Positions 1 to 8,574 of a stretch of DNA of 64,000 bases are shown here, piece after piece; the first letter of the stretch is position 1; each line of letters starts with the position of its first letter. The notes beneath the pieces were generated by a model. It did no database searches and was not told where the DNA came from. It saw only the letters and a program-made list of their open reading frames with translations. This DNA comes from VAZQ01 sp035263865 (GTDB taxonomy: Bacteria; Pseudomonadota; Alphaproteobacteria; Rhizobiales; Xanthobacteraceae): the NCBI GenBank assembly GCA_035263865.1, contig DATFQX010000214.1, positions 20,743-84,742 of the forward strand, written 5' to 3'. A program made the translations under genes and the position numbers.

Positions 1-501
1 TACCACCGTCGCATCGAAGACCCGTCATTGGAGATCGATGCGAACACGATGCTGTTCATCCGCGGCGTCGGGCCCATCGGCTATCCGGGCTCGGCGGAGG
101 TCGTGAACATGCAGCCGCCGGCCGCGCTGATCAAACGCGGGATCACGTCGCTGCCCTGTATTGGGGACGGCCGCCAGTCGGGTACCTCGGCCTCGCCGTC
201 GATCATCAACGCTTCGCCCGAAGCCGCGGCTGGCGGCGGGCTTGCTCTGCTCAAGACCGGCGATCGCGTTCGGATCGATCTCAACAAGGGCACTGCCAAC
301 ATGCTGGTCTCGGAAGCCGAACTTGCACGGCGCCGCGTCGAGCTGGAGCAAGCGGGCGGCTACAAATACCCTTCAAGCCAAACGCCGTGGCAGGAAATGC
401 AACGCGGGATAGTCGACCAGCTCGCCGGCGGCATGGTGCTCAAGCCCGCCCTGAAATATCACCGCATAACGCCAGCAAATGTGCCGCGGGATAATCACTG
501 A
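1..501 (+). CDS. IlvD/Edd-family dehydratase, C-terminal part (5' end outside window)
   Basis: The frame is open from base 1 and ends at TGA 499-501, leaving about 166 C-terminal residues. The motifs GVGPIGYPGSAEV and DGRQSGTSASPSI are hallmarks of the C-terminal half of the dihydroxy-acid / sugar-acid dehydratase family, Fe-S and Mg-dependent enzymes that remove water from 2,3-dihydroxy acids. The N-terminal cluster cysteines lie outside the window. The next gene is an SDR resembling 2-keto-3-deoxy-sugar-acid dehydrogenases, which suggests an aldonate dehydratase (for example L-arabinonate or fuconate type) rather than valine biosynthesis. That substrate choice is inference. Confidence 0.9.
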   Translation, partial: YHRRIEDPSLEIDANTMLFIRGVGPIGYPGSAEVVNMQPPAALIKRGITSLPCIGDGRQSGTSASPSIINASPEAAAGGGLALLKTGDRVRIDLNKGTANMLVSEAELARRRVELEQAGGYKYPSSQTPWQEMQRGIVDQLAGGMVLKPALKYHRITPANVPRDNH

Positions 502-606
502 TTGCCACGAAGACGCCGCGCCGCGAGCAAGAATCCTCTGGCTGCGGCGGCGCATGAACCAAACCGCCTGAAACCCGTTGGTGGCCAGAGCACGGAGATG
601 CTGATC

Positions 607-1365
607 ATGGCTTTACGTTTGCAGAACAAGCTCGTGCTCATCACTGCCGCGGGACAAGGAATCGGCCGCGCCATTGCACAGATTTTCGCGGCAGAGGGCG
701 CTCGTGTGATCGCCACCGATGTGGACGACAAAAAACTGGAGGGGCTCAAAGCTCTCAAGCACCGCAAGCTCGATGTGCGCTCGAGCGCATCCATCGAGTC
801 GTTTGCCCACGAGATCGCGACCGAGCTCGGCGCGCTCGATGTGCTCGTGAACTGCGCCGGATACGTCCACCACGGCAGTGTGCTCGACTGCTCCGAGCAG
901 GACTGGGACCTCTCGTTCGATCTCAACGTGAAATCGATGCATCGGACGATCAAGGCCTTCCTGCCGGGCATGCTGGAGAAGCAGGCGGGCTCGATCGTCA
1001 ACATTTCGTCCGCGGTTTCGTCGATCCGCGGGGTTCCGGATCGTTATGTGTATGGCGCCACAAAAGCCGCCGTCATCGGGCTCACCAAAGCAGTTGCCGC
1101 CGATTTCATTAAGAAAGGCATCAGAGCCAACGCCATCTGCCCCGGCACGATCGAATCTCCGTCGCTGGAGGAGCGGATCAAGGATCGTTCGCGCGCGACC
1201 GGTAAATCGCTCGCGGAGGTGGAAAAGGCATTCGTGGAGCGCCAACCCATGGGTCGGCTCGGCCGTGCCGAGGAGGTAGCCGCGCTCGCGGCTTTTCTCG
1301 CCGGCGATGAAGCGAGCTACATCACGGGCCAAGCACATCTCGTCGACGGCGGGATGGCACTCTAG
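607..1365 (+). CDS. SDR family oxidoreductase, DHRS6/BDH2-like
   Basis: A 252-residue classical short-chain dehydrogenase. The cofactor loop is TAAGQGIGRA, an Asp (ATDVDD) after strand 2 points to NAD(H), NCAG follows, and the catalytic set is Ser in NISSAVSS and YGATK. The segments YVHHGSVLDCSEQDWD, MHRTIKAFLPGML and TKAAVIGLTKAVAADFI closely resemble mammalian DHRS6/BDH2 and its bacterial relatives, some of which oxidise 2-keto-3-deoxy-L-fuconate. ATG 607 is chosen because GGAG lies at 594-597; an upstream TTG at 502 lacks such a site. It follows the dehydratase by about 100 bases, so both probably serve one sugar-acid pathway. The substrate is inferred. Confidence 0.88.
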   Translation: MALRLQNKLVLITAAGQGIGRAIAQIFAAEGARVIATDVDDKKLEGLKALKHRKLDVRSSASIESFAHEIATELGALDVLVNCAGYVHHGSVLDCSEQDWDLSFDLNVKSMHRTIKAFLPGMLEKQAGSIVNISSAVSSIRGVPDRYVYGATKAAVIGLTKAVAADFIKKGIRANAICPGTIESPSLEERIKDRSRATGKSLAEVEKAFVERQPMGRLGRAEEVAALAAFLAGDEASYITGQAHLVDGGMAL

Positions 1366-1465
1366 GCGTAAGAACCCTTATACTCCTGAATAATCTTGAT
1401 TGGTCTTGTGGAGCTCGCGAACTGCGTATGACAGGGTAGCTATGCAGGTCTGCCATTTTTTTTCC

Positions 1466-1490
1466 GGAACGGTCATTGAATCAAGTTGTT
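1466..1490 (+). promoter_or_regulatory. EcfG-like stress promoter upstream of otsB
   Basis: GGAAC at 1466-1470 is followed after 16 bases by TGTT at 1487-1490. The alphaproteobacterial EcfG general-stress consensus is GGAAC-N16/17-CGTT, so this is a full -35 with 3 of 4 bases at -10. It lies about 105 bases before the preferred otsB start. Control of trehalose synthesis by EcfG is known in rhizobia, which supports the call. Confidence 0.5.
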
Positions 1491-1593
1491 GGTGGGTCGG
1501 GAGCTGCCATATCTGATTCGAGAGCGTGACCTTTCCTCAAGGGGCACACGCCGGGTCGAAGGTGAAATTGCAAGATTAGCCGCACGGACCGCC

Positions 1594-2358
1594 ATGTTAG
1601 AGCCCATTCCCTCGCTCCCTGCCGCGCTTGATCAGTTCGCGATCTTGCTCGACGTGGACGGAACGATTCTCGACCTCGCCCCTACGCCGCGCGAGGTTTT
1701 CGTGTCGCACACGCTGCGCGATACGTTAGCACGGCTGTGCGAACGTACCGGCGGCGCTGTGGCTTTTGTGAGCGGGCGCCCCGTCAATGAGCTCGATCTC
1801 ATCTTCTCGCCATTGCAGTTGCCGTCGATTGGCGGTCACGGTGCCGAACTCCGCGCCGTCGCTGGCGGTGCAGCCGGCGCTCCGCGGCTGCCGCCGCTCG
1901 ATCCCGCGTTCAAGCGGCGCTTTGCCGCGATCGCGGAGGCCGGCCCCGGCATCGTTCTCGAGGACAAGGGCTACTCGCTCGCGCTGCACTACCGGCTGGC
2001 ACCGCATAAGGAGAGTGTTGTGCGCGCGGCGGCTGCCAAGATTTGCTCCCAGCTGGAGGCTGGTTCGATCGAGCTTTTGCCAGGCAAGCTCGTGCTGGAG
2101 ATCAAGCAGACCGGCTGCACCAAAGCGACTGCCGTTCGCGAGTTAATGACCTACGCGCCGTTCTCAAATCGGCGTCCGATCTTCATCGGCGATGATGTGA
2201 CGGACCTCGGCGTGTTCGGGATTCTACCGGATTTCAATGGCATCGGCATTTCGGTCGGGAGAGACGTCCCCGGCATCACCGCACGCTTTGATCGGCCGGC
2301 CGACGTTCGCCGCTGGCTCGAGCAAATCTCTCGCGCGGATGCATTTGCGACGCCATGA
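1594..2358 (+). CDS. otsB: Trehalose-6-phosphate phosphatase
   Basis: A 254-residue HAD-superfamily phosphatase that converts trehalose 6-phosphate to trehalose in the cytoplasm. Motif I is LDVDGTILDLAP with the nucleophile and acid Asp pair; motif II lies in FVSGRP; IGGHGAELR is the OtsB cap signature; a Lys in LVLEIKQTG and the acidic FIGDDVTDLGVF complete motifs III and IV. ATG 1594 gives a normal N terminus; an in-frame TTG at 1486 would overlap the proposed promoter -10. The stop overlaps the next gene by four bases (ATGA), indicating translational coupling. An EcfG-like promoter upstream suggests general-stress control. Confidence 0.93.
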   Translation: MLEPIPSLPAALDQFAILLDVDGTILDLAPTPREVFVSHTLRDTLARLCERTGGAVAFVSGRPVNELDLIFSPLQLPSIGGHGAELRAVAGGAAGAPRLPPLDPAFKRRFAAIAEAGPGIVLEDKGYSLALHYRLAPHKESVVRAAAAKICSQLEAGSIELLPGKLVLEIKQTGCTKATAVRELMTYAPFSNRRPIFIGDDVTDLGVFGILPDFNGIGISVGRDVPGITARFDRPADVRRWLEQISRADAFATP

Positions 2359-4145
2359 CCGATCACGGGCTTGATCTTGCCGTTATCGGTAACGGGCGTA
2401 CTGCCGCGCTCGTCGATCCGTCGGCGCGTTTGGTGTGGTGGTGTTACCCTCGCTTCGACCGCGACCCGATCTTCTGCCGGCTCCTTTCCGGCGACGAAGA
2501 AAAAGGATTTTCGGACGTCGTGCTCGACGACATGGCCGATTTTCAGTCGGAGTACCTTCGGAATACGGCGGTCGTGTCGACGGTTCTCACCGATCGTCAA
2601 GGCGGCGCCGTCCGCATCACTGACTTTGCCCCTCGTTTTCGCCAGTTCGGCCGCGTCTTTCGACCGCCGCAGCTTATTAGAATGATCGAGCCAGTGGCCG
2701 ACTTGCCGCGGATCACTATTCGTTTCCGCCCAACGCACGATTACGGCCACCAGTTCAACCACCGCTCCCTCGGCAGCAATCATATCCGCTACATCCACGA
2801 GGGCAACGTCATCCGCCTCACTAGCGATGCGCCGCTATCCTACATCGAGAGCGAAGCTCCCTTCGTTTTGACGCGGCCGCTGCATCTCGTGTTCGGTGTC
2901 GATGAGCGGTTTCAAGACGATCTCGAAACGACCTGTCGCGAATTCTGCGACCGAACGATCGACTATTGGATGGATTGGTCGCGGGGTCTTTCCATTTCAT
3001 ATGATTGGCAGGACGAAATTATCCGCGCCGCGATCACGCTAAAGCTCAGCAACTTCGAGGAGACCGGCGGGATCATCGCGGCCCATACCACCTCCATCCC
3101 AGAAGCTCCGGCATCCGGGCGTACATGGGATTACCGCTATTGCTGGCTTCGCGATGCCTATTTCGTCGTGAAGGCTCTCAACCGCATCGGCGCGACCCAA
3201 ACGATGGAAGACTTCATTTCCTTTACCTTGGGCATCGCCTCAAATCCCAACGAGCCGTTGCGACCGGTCTACAGCGTGGTCCCGATCGAACGGATGGATG
3301 AAAAGACTGCACCCGCGCTCAAGGGCTACCGCGGCGACGGGCCGGTGCGGGTCGGCAATGCCGCCGCCGGGCAGGTGCAAAACGATACCTACGGCAGCGT
3401 CATTCTCGCCGCGATGCCGATGTTCTACGACCGTCGTTTGCCGCGGCTCGGCGACGAGGGACTGTTTCGGCTTCTGGAGACGCTCGGGGGCAAGGCGGGA
3501 GAACTCGCCTTGGAAGCCGATAACGGCATCTGGGAATATCGTGGACGGCAGCGCATCCACACCCACTCGACGGCCATGTGCTGGGCCGGCTGTCACCGAC
3601 TCGCCGCGATCGCTCGCCGGTTGGATCTGCCGGATCGGGCCGCGCATTGGAACGCTGTCGCCGAGCCCGTGCATCACGCGCTTCTACAGGGAGCCTGGAA
3701 CGAGAAGCGACAGGCTTTCACGGCCGCCTTCGGCTCGGATGACCTCGACGCCAGCGTTCTGTTGCTGCCAGATCTGGGCGTGATCGAAGCGGACGATCCG
3801 CGCTTCGTTAGCACCGTCAAGGCGATGGAGCGTGAACTTTTGCGCGAGAAGCACGTTATGCGCTATGCTTCGGCGGACGACTTCGGCTTGCCGGCAACGG
3901 CCTTCCTGATTTGCCGGTTTTGGCTCGTAGATGCCTGGTGGTCACTTGGTCGTCGCGAGGAGGCGCGTGATTTGTTCGTTGATGCGTTGGCATATCGCAA
4001 TCGCTATGGCTTGCTGTCGGAGGATATCGATCCGCAAACCGGCACTTTGTGGGGGAATTTTCCGCAGACCTATTCGATGGCCGGCCTGATCTTGACCGCG
4101 ATGCGGCTGTCGCGCAGCTGGGAGGATCGATATTGGCGCGGCTGA
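2355..4145 (+). CDS. Glycoside hydrolase family 15 protein (glucoamylase/trehalase-like)
   Basis: A 596-residue cytoplasmic protein. It starts in an ATGA overlap with otsB and ends 13 bases inside otsA. The N-terminal beta domain (IGNGRTAALVDPSARLVWWC) precedes an (alpha/alpha)6 barrel. Family 15 signatures are seen: TWDYRYCWLRDAYF (about residues 258-271), a probable general acid Glu in GIWEYRGRQR, and a probable general base Glu in LLSEDIDP near residue 555. Actinobacterial members of this architecture are trehalases; others act on alpha-1,4-glucans. Its position between otsB and otsA favours a role in trehalose turnover or in an alpha-glucan made alongside it. No signal peptide is visible. 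Confidence 0.85.
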   Translation: MTDHGLDLAVIGNGRTAALVDPSARLVWWCYPRFDRDPIFCRLLSGDEEKGFSDVVLDDMADFQSEYLRNTAVVSTVLTDRQGGAVRITDFAPRFRQFGRVFRPPQLIRMIEPVADLPRITIRFRPTHDYGHQFNHRSLGSNHIRYIHEGNVIRLTSDAPLSYIESEAPFVLTRPLHLVFGVDERFQDDLETTCREFCDRTIDYWMDWSRGLSISYDWQDEIIRAAITLKLSNFEETGGIIAAHTTSIPEAPASGRTWDYRYCWLRDAYFVVKALNRIGATQTMEDFISFTLGIASNPNEPLRPVYSVVPIERMDEKTAPALKGYRGDGPVRVGNAAAGQVQNDTYGSVILAAMPMFYDRRLPRLGDEGLFRLLETLGGKAGELALEADNGIWEYRGRQRIHTHSTAMCWAGCHRLAAIARRLDLPDRAAHWNAVAEPVHHALLQGAWNEKRQAFTAAFGSDDLDASVLLLPDLGVIEADDPRFVSTVKAMERELLREKHVMRYASADDFGLPATAFLICRFWLVDAWWSLGRREEARDLFVDALAYRNRYGLLSEDIDPQTGTLWGNFPQTYSMAGLILTAMRLSRSWEDRYWRG

Positions 4146-5566
4146 TAGTCGTTTCCAACCGGGTCGCAGTCCCGAGCAGCGACAACAATCAGGCTGGCGG
4201 CCTCGCGGTTGCCGTGCGTTCATTGCTCAAAGGCCGCGGCGGCCTCTGGTTCGGCTGGAGCGGGACCGTTTCACCCGAGGAAGACGTCGTGACCAGGACC
4301 ATCCAGCGTGGCGACATGTCCTATGTCGTCACCGACCTCGGCGAAGCTGATTATCAGGAGTACTACAACGGCTTCGCCAATCGGGTGCTGTGGCCGATTC
4401 TGCACTATCGCCTCGATCTCGCGGAATTTTCCCGGCGCGATCTTAGCGGCTATCGACGCGTCAACGCCCATTTTGCGAATGAGCTGCACAGTCTGATGCA
4501 ACCCGACGACGTCATCTGGGTGCACGACTATCATCTCATTCCGCTTGCAAAGATGCTGCGCGACCGCGGTCATGAGAACCGTATCGGCTTTTTTTTGCAC
4601 GTGCCATTCCCGCCGCCGGAAATTCTCACCGCACTACCCAACCACGAATGGTTGATTCCACAATTGAGCGCGTACGATCTCGTCGGGTTTCAAACCGAGA
4701 ACGACGCCACAAATTTTGCTCGGTATCTCGAAAACGAGTGCCGATTTCAAAAGCACGCCGAATTTGCCTATCAGACGGCTGAACGAATCGTGCGGCTGGG
4801 CGTCTTTCCCATCGGTATCGAGACCGGCGAATTCAGTCGGCTGGCAAGACGCTCGGCGCGCTCGCCGCTGGTGCAGGGAGTGTTGGAGAGCCTAGCGGGC
4901 CGCGCCATGATGATCGGGGTCGATCGGCTCGATTATTCCAAGGGACTCGCCCAGCGCATGGATGCGTTCGACCGGTTCCTGGCGGTCTATCCGGATTGGC
5001 GTGGCAAGGTGACCTATCTCCAGATCACGCCTAAAAGCCGCTCAGAGATCCAGGAATATGCCGAGATGGAGCGCACGATCAGCGAGGCCGCCGGACGGAT
5101 CAACGGCGCCTACGGGGAAATCGCCTGGACTCCTATCCGCTACGTCAACCGCGCGTATAGCCGCAGCGTGCTTGCAGGCCTGTTCCGTTCCGCACGCGCT
5201 GGGCTCGTCACGCCGCTGCGCGACGGAATGAATCTGGTGGCAAAGGAATACATCGCCGCCCAGGATCCGGACGATCCCGGCGTTCTCATCTTGTCGCGCT
5301 TTGCCGGCGCAGCAGCCGAATGTAAGGCCGCGCTGCTGGTCAACCCGTACGACCCCGAAACGGTCGCCACTTCGATTGCGCATGCGCTCTCGATGCCGCT
5401 CGAGGAGCGCCGGGCGCGCCATCAAGTGCTTTTTCAGGTGATTTCGGATAACGATCTCGATTCATGGGGCGCACATTTTCTAGCAACATTGAGCAACGGC
5501 GGGCCCGCACAGCCATTGCACGAACATCTCGGACTCGGCCCAGCAGTGACCGCGGGGCTCGCTTAG
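4133..5566 (+). CDS. otsA: Alpha,alpha-trehalose-phosphate synthase
   Basis: A 477-residue GT20 enzyme that joins UDP-glucose and glucose 6-phosphate into trehalose 6-phosphate, the substrate of OtsB. Family motifs are clear: LIVVSNRVAVP at the N terminus, the glucose-6-phosphate site region VHDYHLIP, RIGFFLHVPFPP, GVDRLDYSKGL, and the donor-site region LSRFAGAAAEC. The start is TTG 4133, because GGAGG at 4121-4125 sits seven bases upstream and the family N terminus begins exactly there; the longer open frame back to 4049 lies inside the GH15 gene. The overlap with GH15 makes otsB-GH15-otsA a tight three-gene operon. Confidence 0.95.
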   Translation: MARLIVVSNRVAVPSSDNNQAGGLAVAVRSLLKGRGGLWFGWSGTVSPEEDVVTRTIQRGDMSYVVTDLGEADYQEYYNGFANRVLWPILHYRLDLAEFSRRDLSGYRRVNAHFANELHSLMQPDDVIWVHDYHLIPLAKMLRDRGHENRIGFFLHVPFPPPEILTALPNHEWLIPQLSAYDLVGFQTENDATNFARYLENECRFQKHAEFAYQTAERIVRLGVFPIGIETGEFSRLARRSARSPLVQGVLESLAGRAMMIGVDRLDYSKGLAQRMDAFDRFLAVYPDWRGKVTYLQITPKSRSEIQEYAEMERTISEAAGRINGAYGEIAWTPIRYVNRAYSRSVLAGLFRSARAGLVTPLRDGMNLVAKEYIAAQDPDDPGVLILSRFAGAAAECKAALLVNPYDPETVATSIAHALSMPLEERRARHQVLFQVISDNDLDSWGAHFLATLSNGGPAQPLHEHLGLGPAVTAGLA

Positions 5567-5712
5567 GGCTGCATTGCCGACGCAGCAAAGCAGGCGTCCG
5601 AATCGAAACGCGGCCAACACAGCCAATCGAGCGAGCCATTGCGCCCGAGCAGGGCGGCGGCTTCGCAATCGCCGATCAGCGCGTAATCCTCGATACGAGA
5701 GGGCATGATGCG

Positions 5713-6762
5713 CTAAGGCATGAAATCGACGACCACCTTGATGTCGCCTTTGCGGTGCTCGAGCGCCTCACTCCAGCGCTCAAGCGGGACCGTGCGCGTG
5801 ATCAGCCGCCCGAGCCAGCGCTGGTCGGCCTGCACGAGCGCCTCTGCAGCCATTTGATAATGCCGACGGTTCGCGTTCACCGTGCCGAACACGACATTGT
5901 TGTCGAGCACCGTCCTTCGATTGAAGCGGCCGACATCGAGATCAAAGATCTTTCCGGGTTCGGTGACCCCGGTCAGGCACAAGACTCCCGCGGCTGCCGT
6001 CGCTTCAAGGCAAGCATGGATGACGGCCGGAGCGCCGGTGCATTCCATCAGCACGTCGGGCGCAACACCCTTAAGCGTGCTCGGGTCGCTGTGATAAGTC
6101 GCGCCTAGATCGCTCACGATCGCCTCTTTCGGCCCGCCTCTGTTGTGATCGAGCGCATGCACGTCGAGGCCCCGCTGCATTCCCATCAGGGCCGCCAGCA
6201 GGCCGATGGGACCGGCGCCGGTGACAAGCAATACTTTCGGGCGCCACCCCCACGCGCGTTGGCCGATGCGCTCCGTGTGGTCCCACGCCTTGGCCAGAAT
6301 GCTGGCGGGCTCCAGAAGAACGCCAAGAAGCCCCAATGTAGGGTCGATTTTGACCGCAAACTCCGGTTCGATGCGGAAGTATTCGGCGCCGTAGCCGTGG
6401 CGCTCCTTGATGCCCCGCTCAGTGTAACGTCCGTTGCGGCACATGTCCCATTCGCCGACGGCACAAGCAATGCACGGTTCGGGATCGGGCCGACGCACGA
6501 TCCCGACAACGAGGTCCCCCGGCGCGAGGCCGCACCCGTTGGGGGGCGCCTCGACGGCGCCTAACGATTCGTGGCCGAGAATAAGCCGCTGCTGGCCGGG
6601 AGGGGCAAAGCCGTAGCTGCCGTTGAGGATTTCACGGTCAGTCCCGCAGACCCCAAGGGCCAAACTGCGCACCAAAACACAGCCATCCGACTCCGCCGGC
6701 TCAGCCACATCTTCGAGCCTCGCCGAGTGGGGGGTGCGGGGCAAAACGGTGATTGCGCGCAT
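5713..6762 (-). CDS. Glucose 1-dehydrogenase-like zinc alcohol dehydrogenase
   Basis: A 349-residue medium-chain dehydrogenase. The catalytic-zinc region is GVCGTDREIL and GHESLG; the structural-zinc loop is shortened (CIACAVGEWDMCRNG); the Rossmann motif is VTGAGPIGLLAA. The C-terminal part with NNVVFGTVNANRRHY matches the 'glucose dehydrogenase C-terminus' type known from archaeal glucose dehydrogenases. ATG 6762 fits the family N terminus MRAITV; the frame continues upstream to 6954 without homology. It is convergent with otsA and divergent from the ASRT-like gene, sharing a roughly 195-base intergenic region with an EcfG-like site on its own strand. It would oxidise free glucose to gluconolactone. 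Confidence 0.85.
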   Translation of the reverse strand: MRAITVLPRTPHSARLEDVAEPAESDGCVLVRSLALGVCGTDREILNGSYGFAPPGQQRLILGHESLGAVEAPPNGCGLAPGDLVVGIVRRPDPEPCIACAVGEWDMCRNGRYTERGIKERHGYGAEYFRIEPEFAVKIDPTLGLLGVLLEPASILAKAWDHTERIGQRAWGWRPKVLLVTGAGPIGLLAALMGMQRGLDVHALDHNRGGPKEAIVSDLGATYHSDPSTLKGVAPDVLMECTGAPAVIHACLEATAAAGVLCLTGVTEPGKIFDLDVGRFNRRTVLDNNVVFGTVNANRRHYQMAAEALVQADQRWLGRLITRTVPLERWSEALEHRKGDIKVVVDFMP

Positions 6763-6867
6763 CGCTGTCCTGGACTGCCTCGATTGGACCGCCGCGGCGG
6801 CCGCAGTGAGCCTTTTTGCGCTTTTGCAACGCGCTGGCTTCCCGGAAAAAGCGGTTCGCCACACCTC

Positions 6868-6892
6868 TACGTCGGACCGTGAGAAATGTTCC
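6868..6892 (-). promoter_or_regulatory. EcfG-like promoter for the glucose dehydrogenase
   Basis: Read on the minus strand, GGAAC (forward 6888-6892) is followed after 16 bases by CGTA (forward 6868-6871), compared with the consensus GGAAC-N16/17-CGTT. It lies about 105 bases upstream of the dehydrogenase start at 6762. One -10 base differs, so this is a candidate only. Confidence 0.35.
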
Positions 6893-6957
6893 CGCGCAGA
6901 TGAAACGAAAAAACGGTCGTCGGCGTTATCGATCTTGGTGGAAAGAGGAGGCACGGA

Positions 6958-7333
6958 ATGGAGGCCATCGGTCGCCGGCGGTGGGCGATTCCGGAGGGAT
7001 ATATCCCCTCTGAAAGTTCATATTCCGATCGCGACTTAGCCTCGCACGAGACCGCATGCATCCTCAATGCCGGCGACCGTGACGCGCATGTGGCCATTAC
7101 TATTTTTTTTCGCCGACCGGGAGCCGGTCGGGCCGTATCGCGTCACCGTCGCCGGACGGCACACGTTGCATCTGCGCTTCAATGATCTGGATGATCCGCA
7201 GCCGATTCCGCGCGATACCGACTACGCCTCCGTCTTCGAATCCGACGTTCCGATCATCGTGCAACATACGCGGCTCGATTCCCGTCGCGCCGAGCTCGCC
7301 CTTCTGTCGACCGTCACTTATCCGCAAGACTGA
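6958..7333 (+). pseudogene. ASRT-like (sensory rhodopsin transducer family) gene, frameshifted at a T8 run
   Basis: ATG 6958 is preceded by a strong ribosome site (AAGAGGAGG, 6943-6951). The first frame reads RWAIPEGYIPS, SHETACILNAGDRDAHV and AITIFF, then leaves the family. From the T8 run at 7103-7110 the next frame continues ADREPVGPYRVTV, LRFNDLDDPQPIPRDTDYAS and VPIIVQHTRLDSR to the stop at 7333. With seven T instead of eight, one protein of about 124 residues results, nearly the length of Anabaena ASRT (about 125). The family is a small beta-structured domain; published analysis has proposed small-molecule or carbohydrate binding, and no rhodopsin gene is present here. It lies just before GT4 and debranching-enzyme genes, consistent with a sugar-related role. 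It may be decayed, slippage-corrected or a sequencing error. Confidence 0.75.
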
Positions 7334-7363
7334 TTAGCATTTATCCGTAAGACTGATTAGCAT
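7318..7363. repeat. 23-bp tandem duplication over the ASRT-like stop codon
   Basis: Bases 7318-7340 and 7341-7363 are direct copies differing at one position (C versus T). The first copy contains the TGA stop (7331-7333) of the ASRT-like frame, so the duplication probably arose from the gene end. Confidence 0.85.
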
Positions 7364-7412
7364 ATGGCCAAACTTGCTTTTTATTTTTCATCGCTGCGGC
7401 GCGCGGAGGTAC

Positions 7413-7437
7413 GGAACTTTTCGCATCGCAATACGTT
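7413..7437 (+). promoter_or_regulatory. Perfect EcfG-consensus promoter before the GT4 gene
   Basis: GGAAC at 7413-7417, a 16-base spacer, and CGTT at 7434-7437 match the EcfG general-stress consensus exactly. The GT4 start codon is 34 bases after the -10, so a leader of about 25 bases with the ribosome site GGAGAGG is expected. The two genes that follow are probably transcribed together. Confidence 0.65.
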
Positions 7438-7470
7438 GCGGCAAGAACGGGTCCTGGTGGAGAGGAAAAT

Positions 7471-8565
7471 ATGAAAATCGCGCAGATCGCGCCGCTCATG
7501 GAGAGCGTGCCGCCGCGGCTTTATGGGGGAAGCGAGCGAATCGCCTCCTATCTCACCGACGAACTGGTCCGAATGGGCCATGACGTGACGCTCTTTGCGA
7601 GCGGAGATTCCGTCTCCAGCGCGCATCTGGTGCCCTGCGTCCCAATGGCGCTGCGTCTTGATGACAACGTGCGCGACCCAATCCCCTATTACATGCTGAT
7701 GCTGGACCGGGTGCGGGAATACGCGGACGAATTCGACATTCTGCACTTCCACATCGATCAGTTTCACTTTCCGCTGTTTCGGCCGATAGCTCACCGGACC
7801 GTGACCACGCTTCATGGCCGGCAGGATCTGCACGACCTCAAGCCCCTCTATGTCGGCTTCAGCGAGATGCCGCTGGTGTCGATCTCCAACGCACAACGCA
7901 AACCCATCCCTAACGCGAACTTCGTCGCCACCGTCCATCACGGCATTCCCACCCACTCGCTCAGACCCACTTACCAGCCGCGCGACAACTATGTCGCCTT
8001 CCTCGGACGGATCTCGCCTGAGAAGCGGCCAGATCGTGCGATCAGGATCGCGCGGGCGCTGGAAATCCCGCTCAAGATTGCCGCCAAAGTGGACAAGGTC
8101 GACGAAGTCTATTTCCGCGAGAAGATCGTGCCGCTCCTCAACCAACCGGGTGTGGAATACATCGGCGAGATTGATGAGCGGGCCAAGAGCGACTTCTTGG
8201 GCAATGCAGCGGCGCTCCTGTTCCCGGTCGACTGGCCCGAGCCGTTCGGATTGTCGATGATTGAAGCGATGGCCTGCGGGACTCCGGTTCTCGCCTTCGG
8301 CTGCGGCTCGGTCCCCGAGATTATCGATCCAGGCATAACAGGCTTCATCGTCGATAGTATGGACGAGGCGATCAGGACCTTACCCGCGGTCCTTGCGCTC
8401 GACCGGCGGGCCGTGCGGCAGCGGTTCGAGCAGCGCTTTTCCGTTGCCCGGATGGCCAAAGATTATATTCATGTGTATCGTTCACTGTTGAAGCGGCCCT
8501 CGCTCCCCGAGCACGAATCCGCCATGGCGAGGCTGCAGCCGGAGATGGAAAAAGGAATGAACTGA
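7471..8565 (+). CDS. Glycosyltransferase family 4 protein
   Basis: A 364-residue GT-B glycosyltransferase. The N-terminal acceptor domain has the PPRLYGGSERI loop and FHIDQFHFPL; the donor domain begins at LGRISPEKRPDRAI and carries the retaining-GT4 EX7E motif in EPFGLSMIEAMACGTPV. No signal peptide or membrane segment is seen, so it acts in the cytoplasm with a nucleotide sugar. The start ATG 7471 has GGTGGAGAGG just upstream. The perfect EcfG-like promoter before it and the debranching-like enzyme nine bases after it make a probable stress-induced two-gene operon that builds and trims an alpha-glucan or oligosaccharide. The exact product is unknown. Confidence 0.87.
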   Translation: MKIAQIAPLMESVPPRLYGGSERIASYLTDELVRMGHDVTLFASGDSVSSAHLVPCVPMALRLDDNVRDPIPYYMLMLDRVREYADEFDILHFHIDQFHFPLFRPIAHRTVTTLHGRQDLHDLKPLYVGFSEMPLVSISNAQRKPIPNANFVATVHHGIPTHSLRPTYQPRDNYVAFLGRISPEKRPDRAIRIARALEIPLKIAAKVDKVDEVYFREKIVPLLNQPGVEYIGEIDERAKSDFLGNAAALLFPVDWPEPFGLSMIEAMACGTPVLAFGCGSVPEIIDPGITGFIVDSMDEAIRTLPAVLALDRRAVRQRFEQRFSVARMAKDYIHVYRSLLKRPSLPEHESAMARLQPEMEKGMN

Positions 8566-8574
8566 CGGGGTTTC

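Noticed and set aside
1486..1593. TTG start for otsB at 1486
   Set aside because: It falls in the proposed promoter -10 and adds residues not seen in OtsB; ATG 1594 fits.
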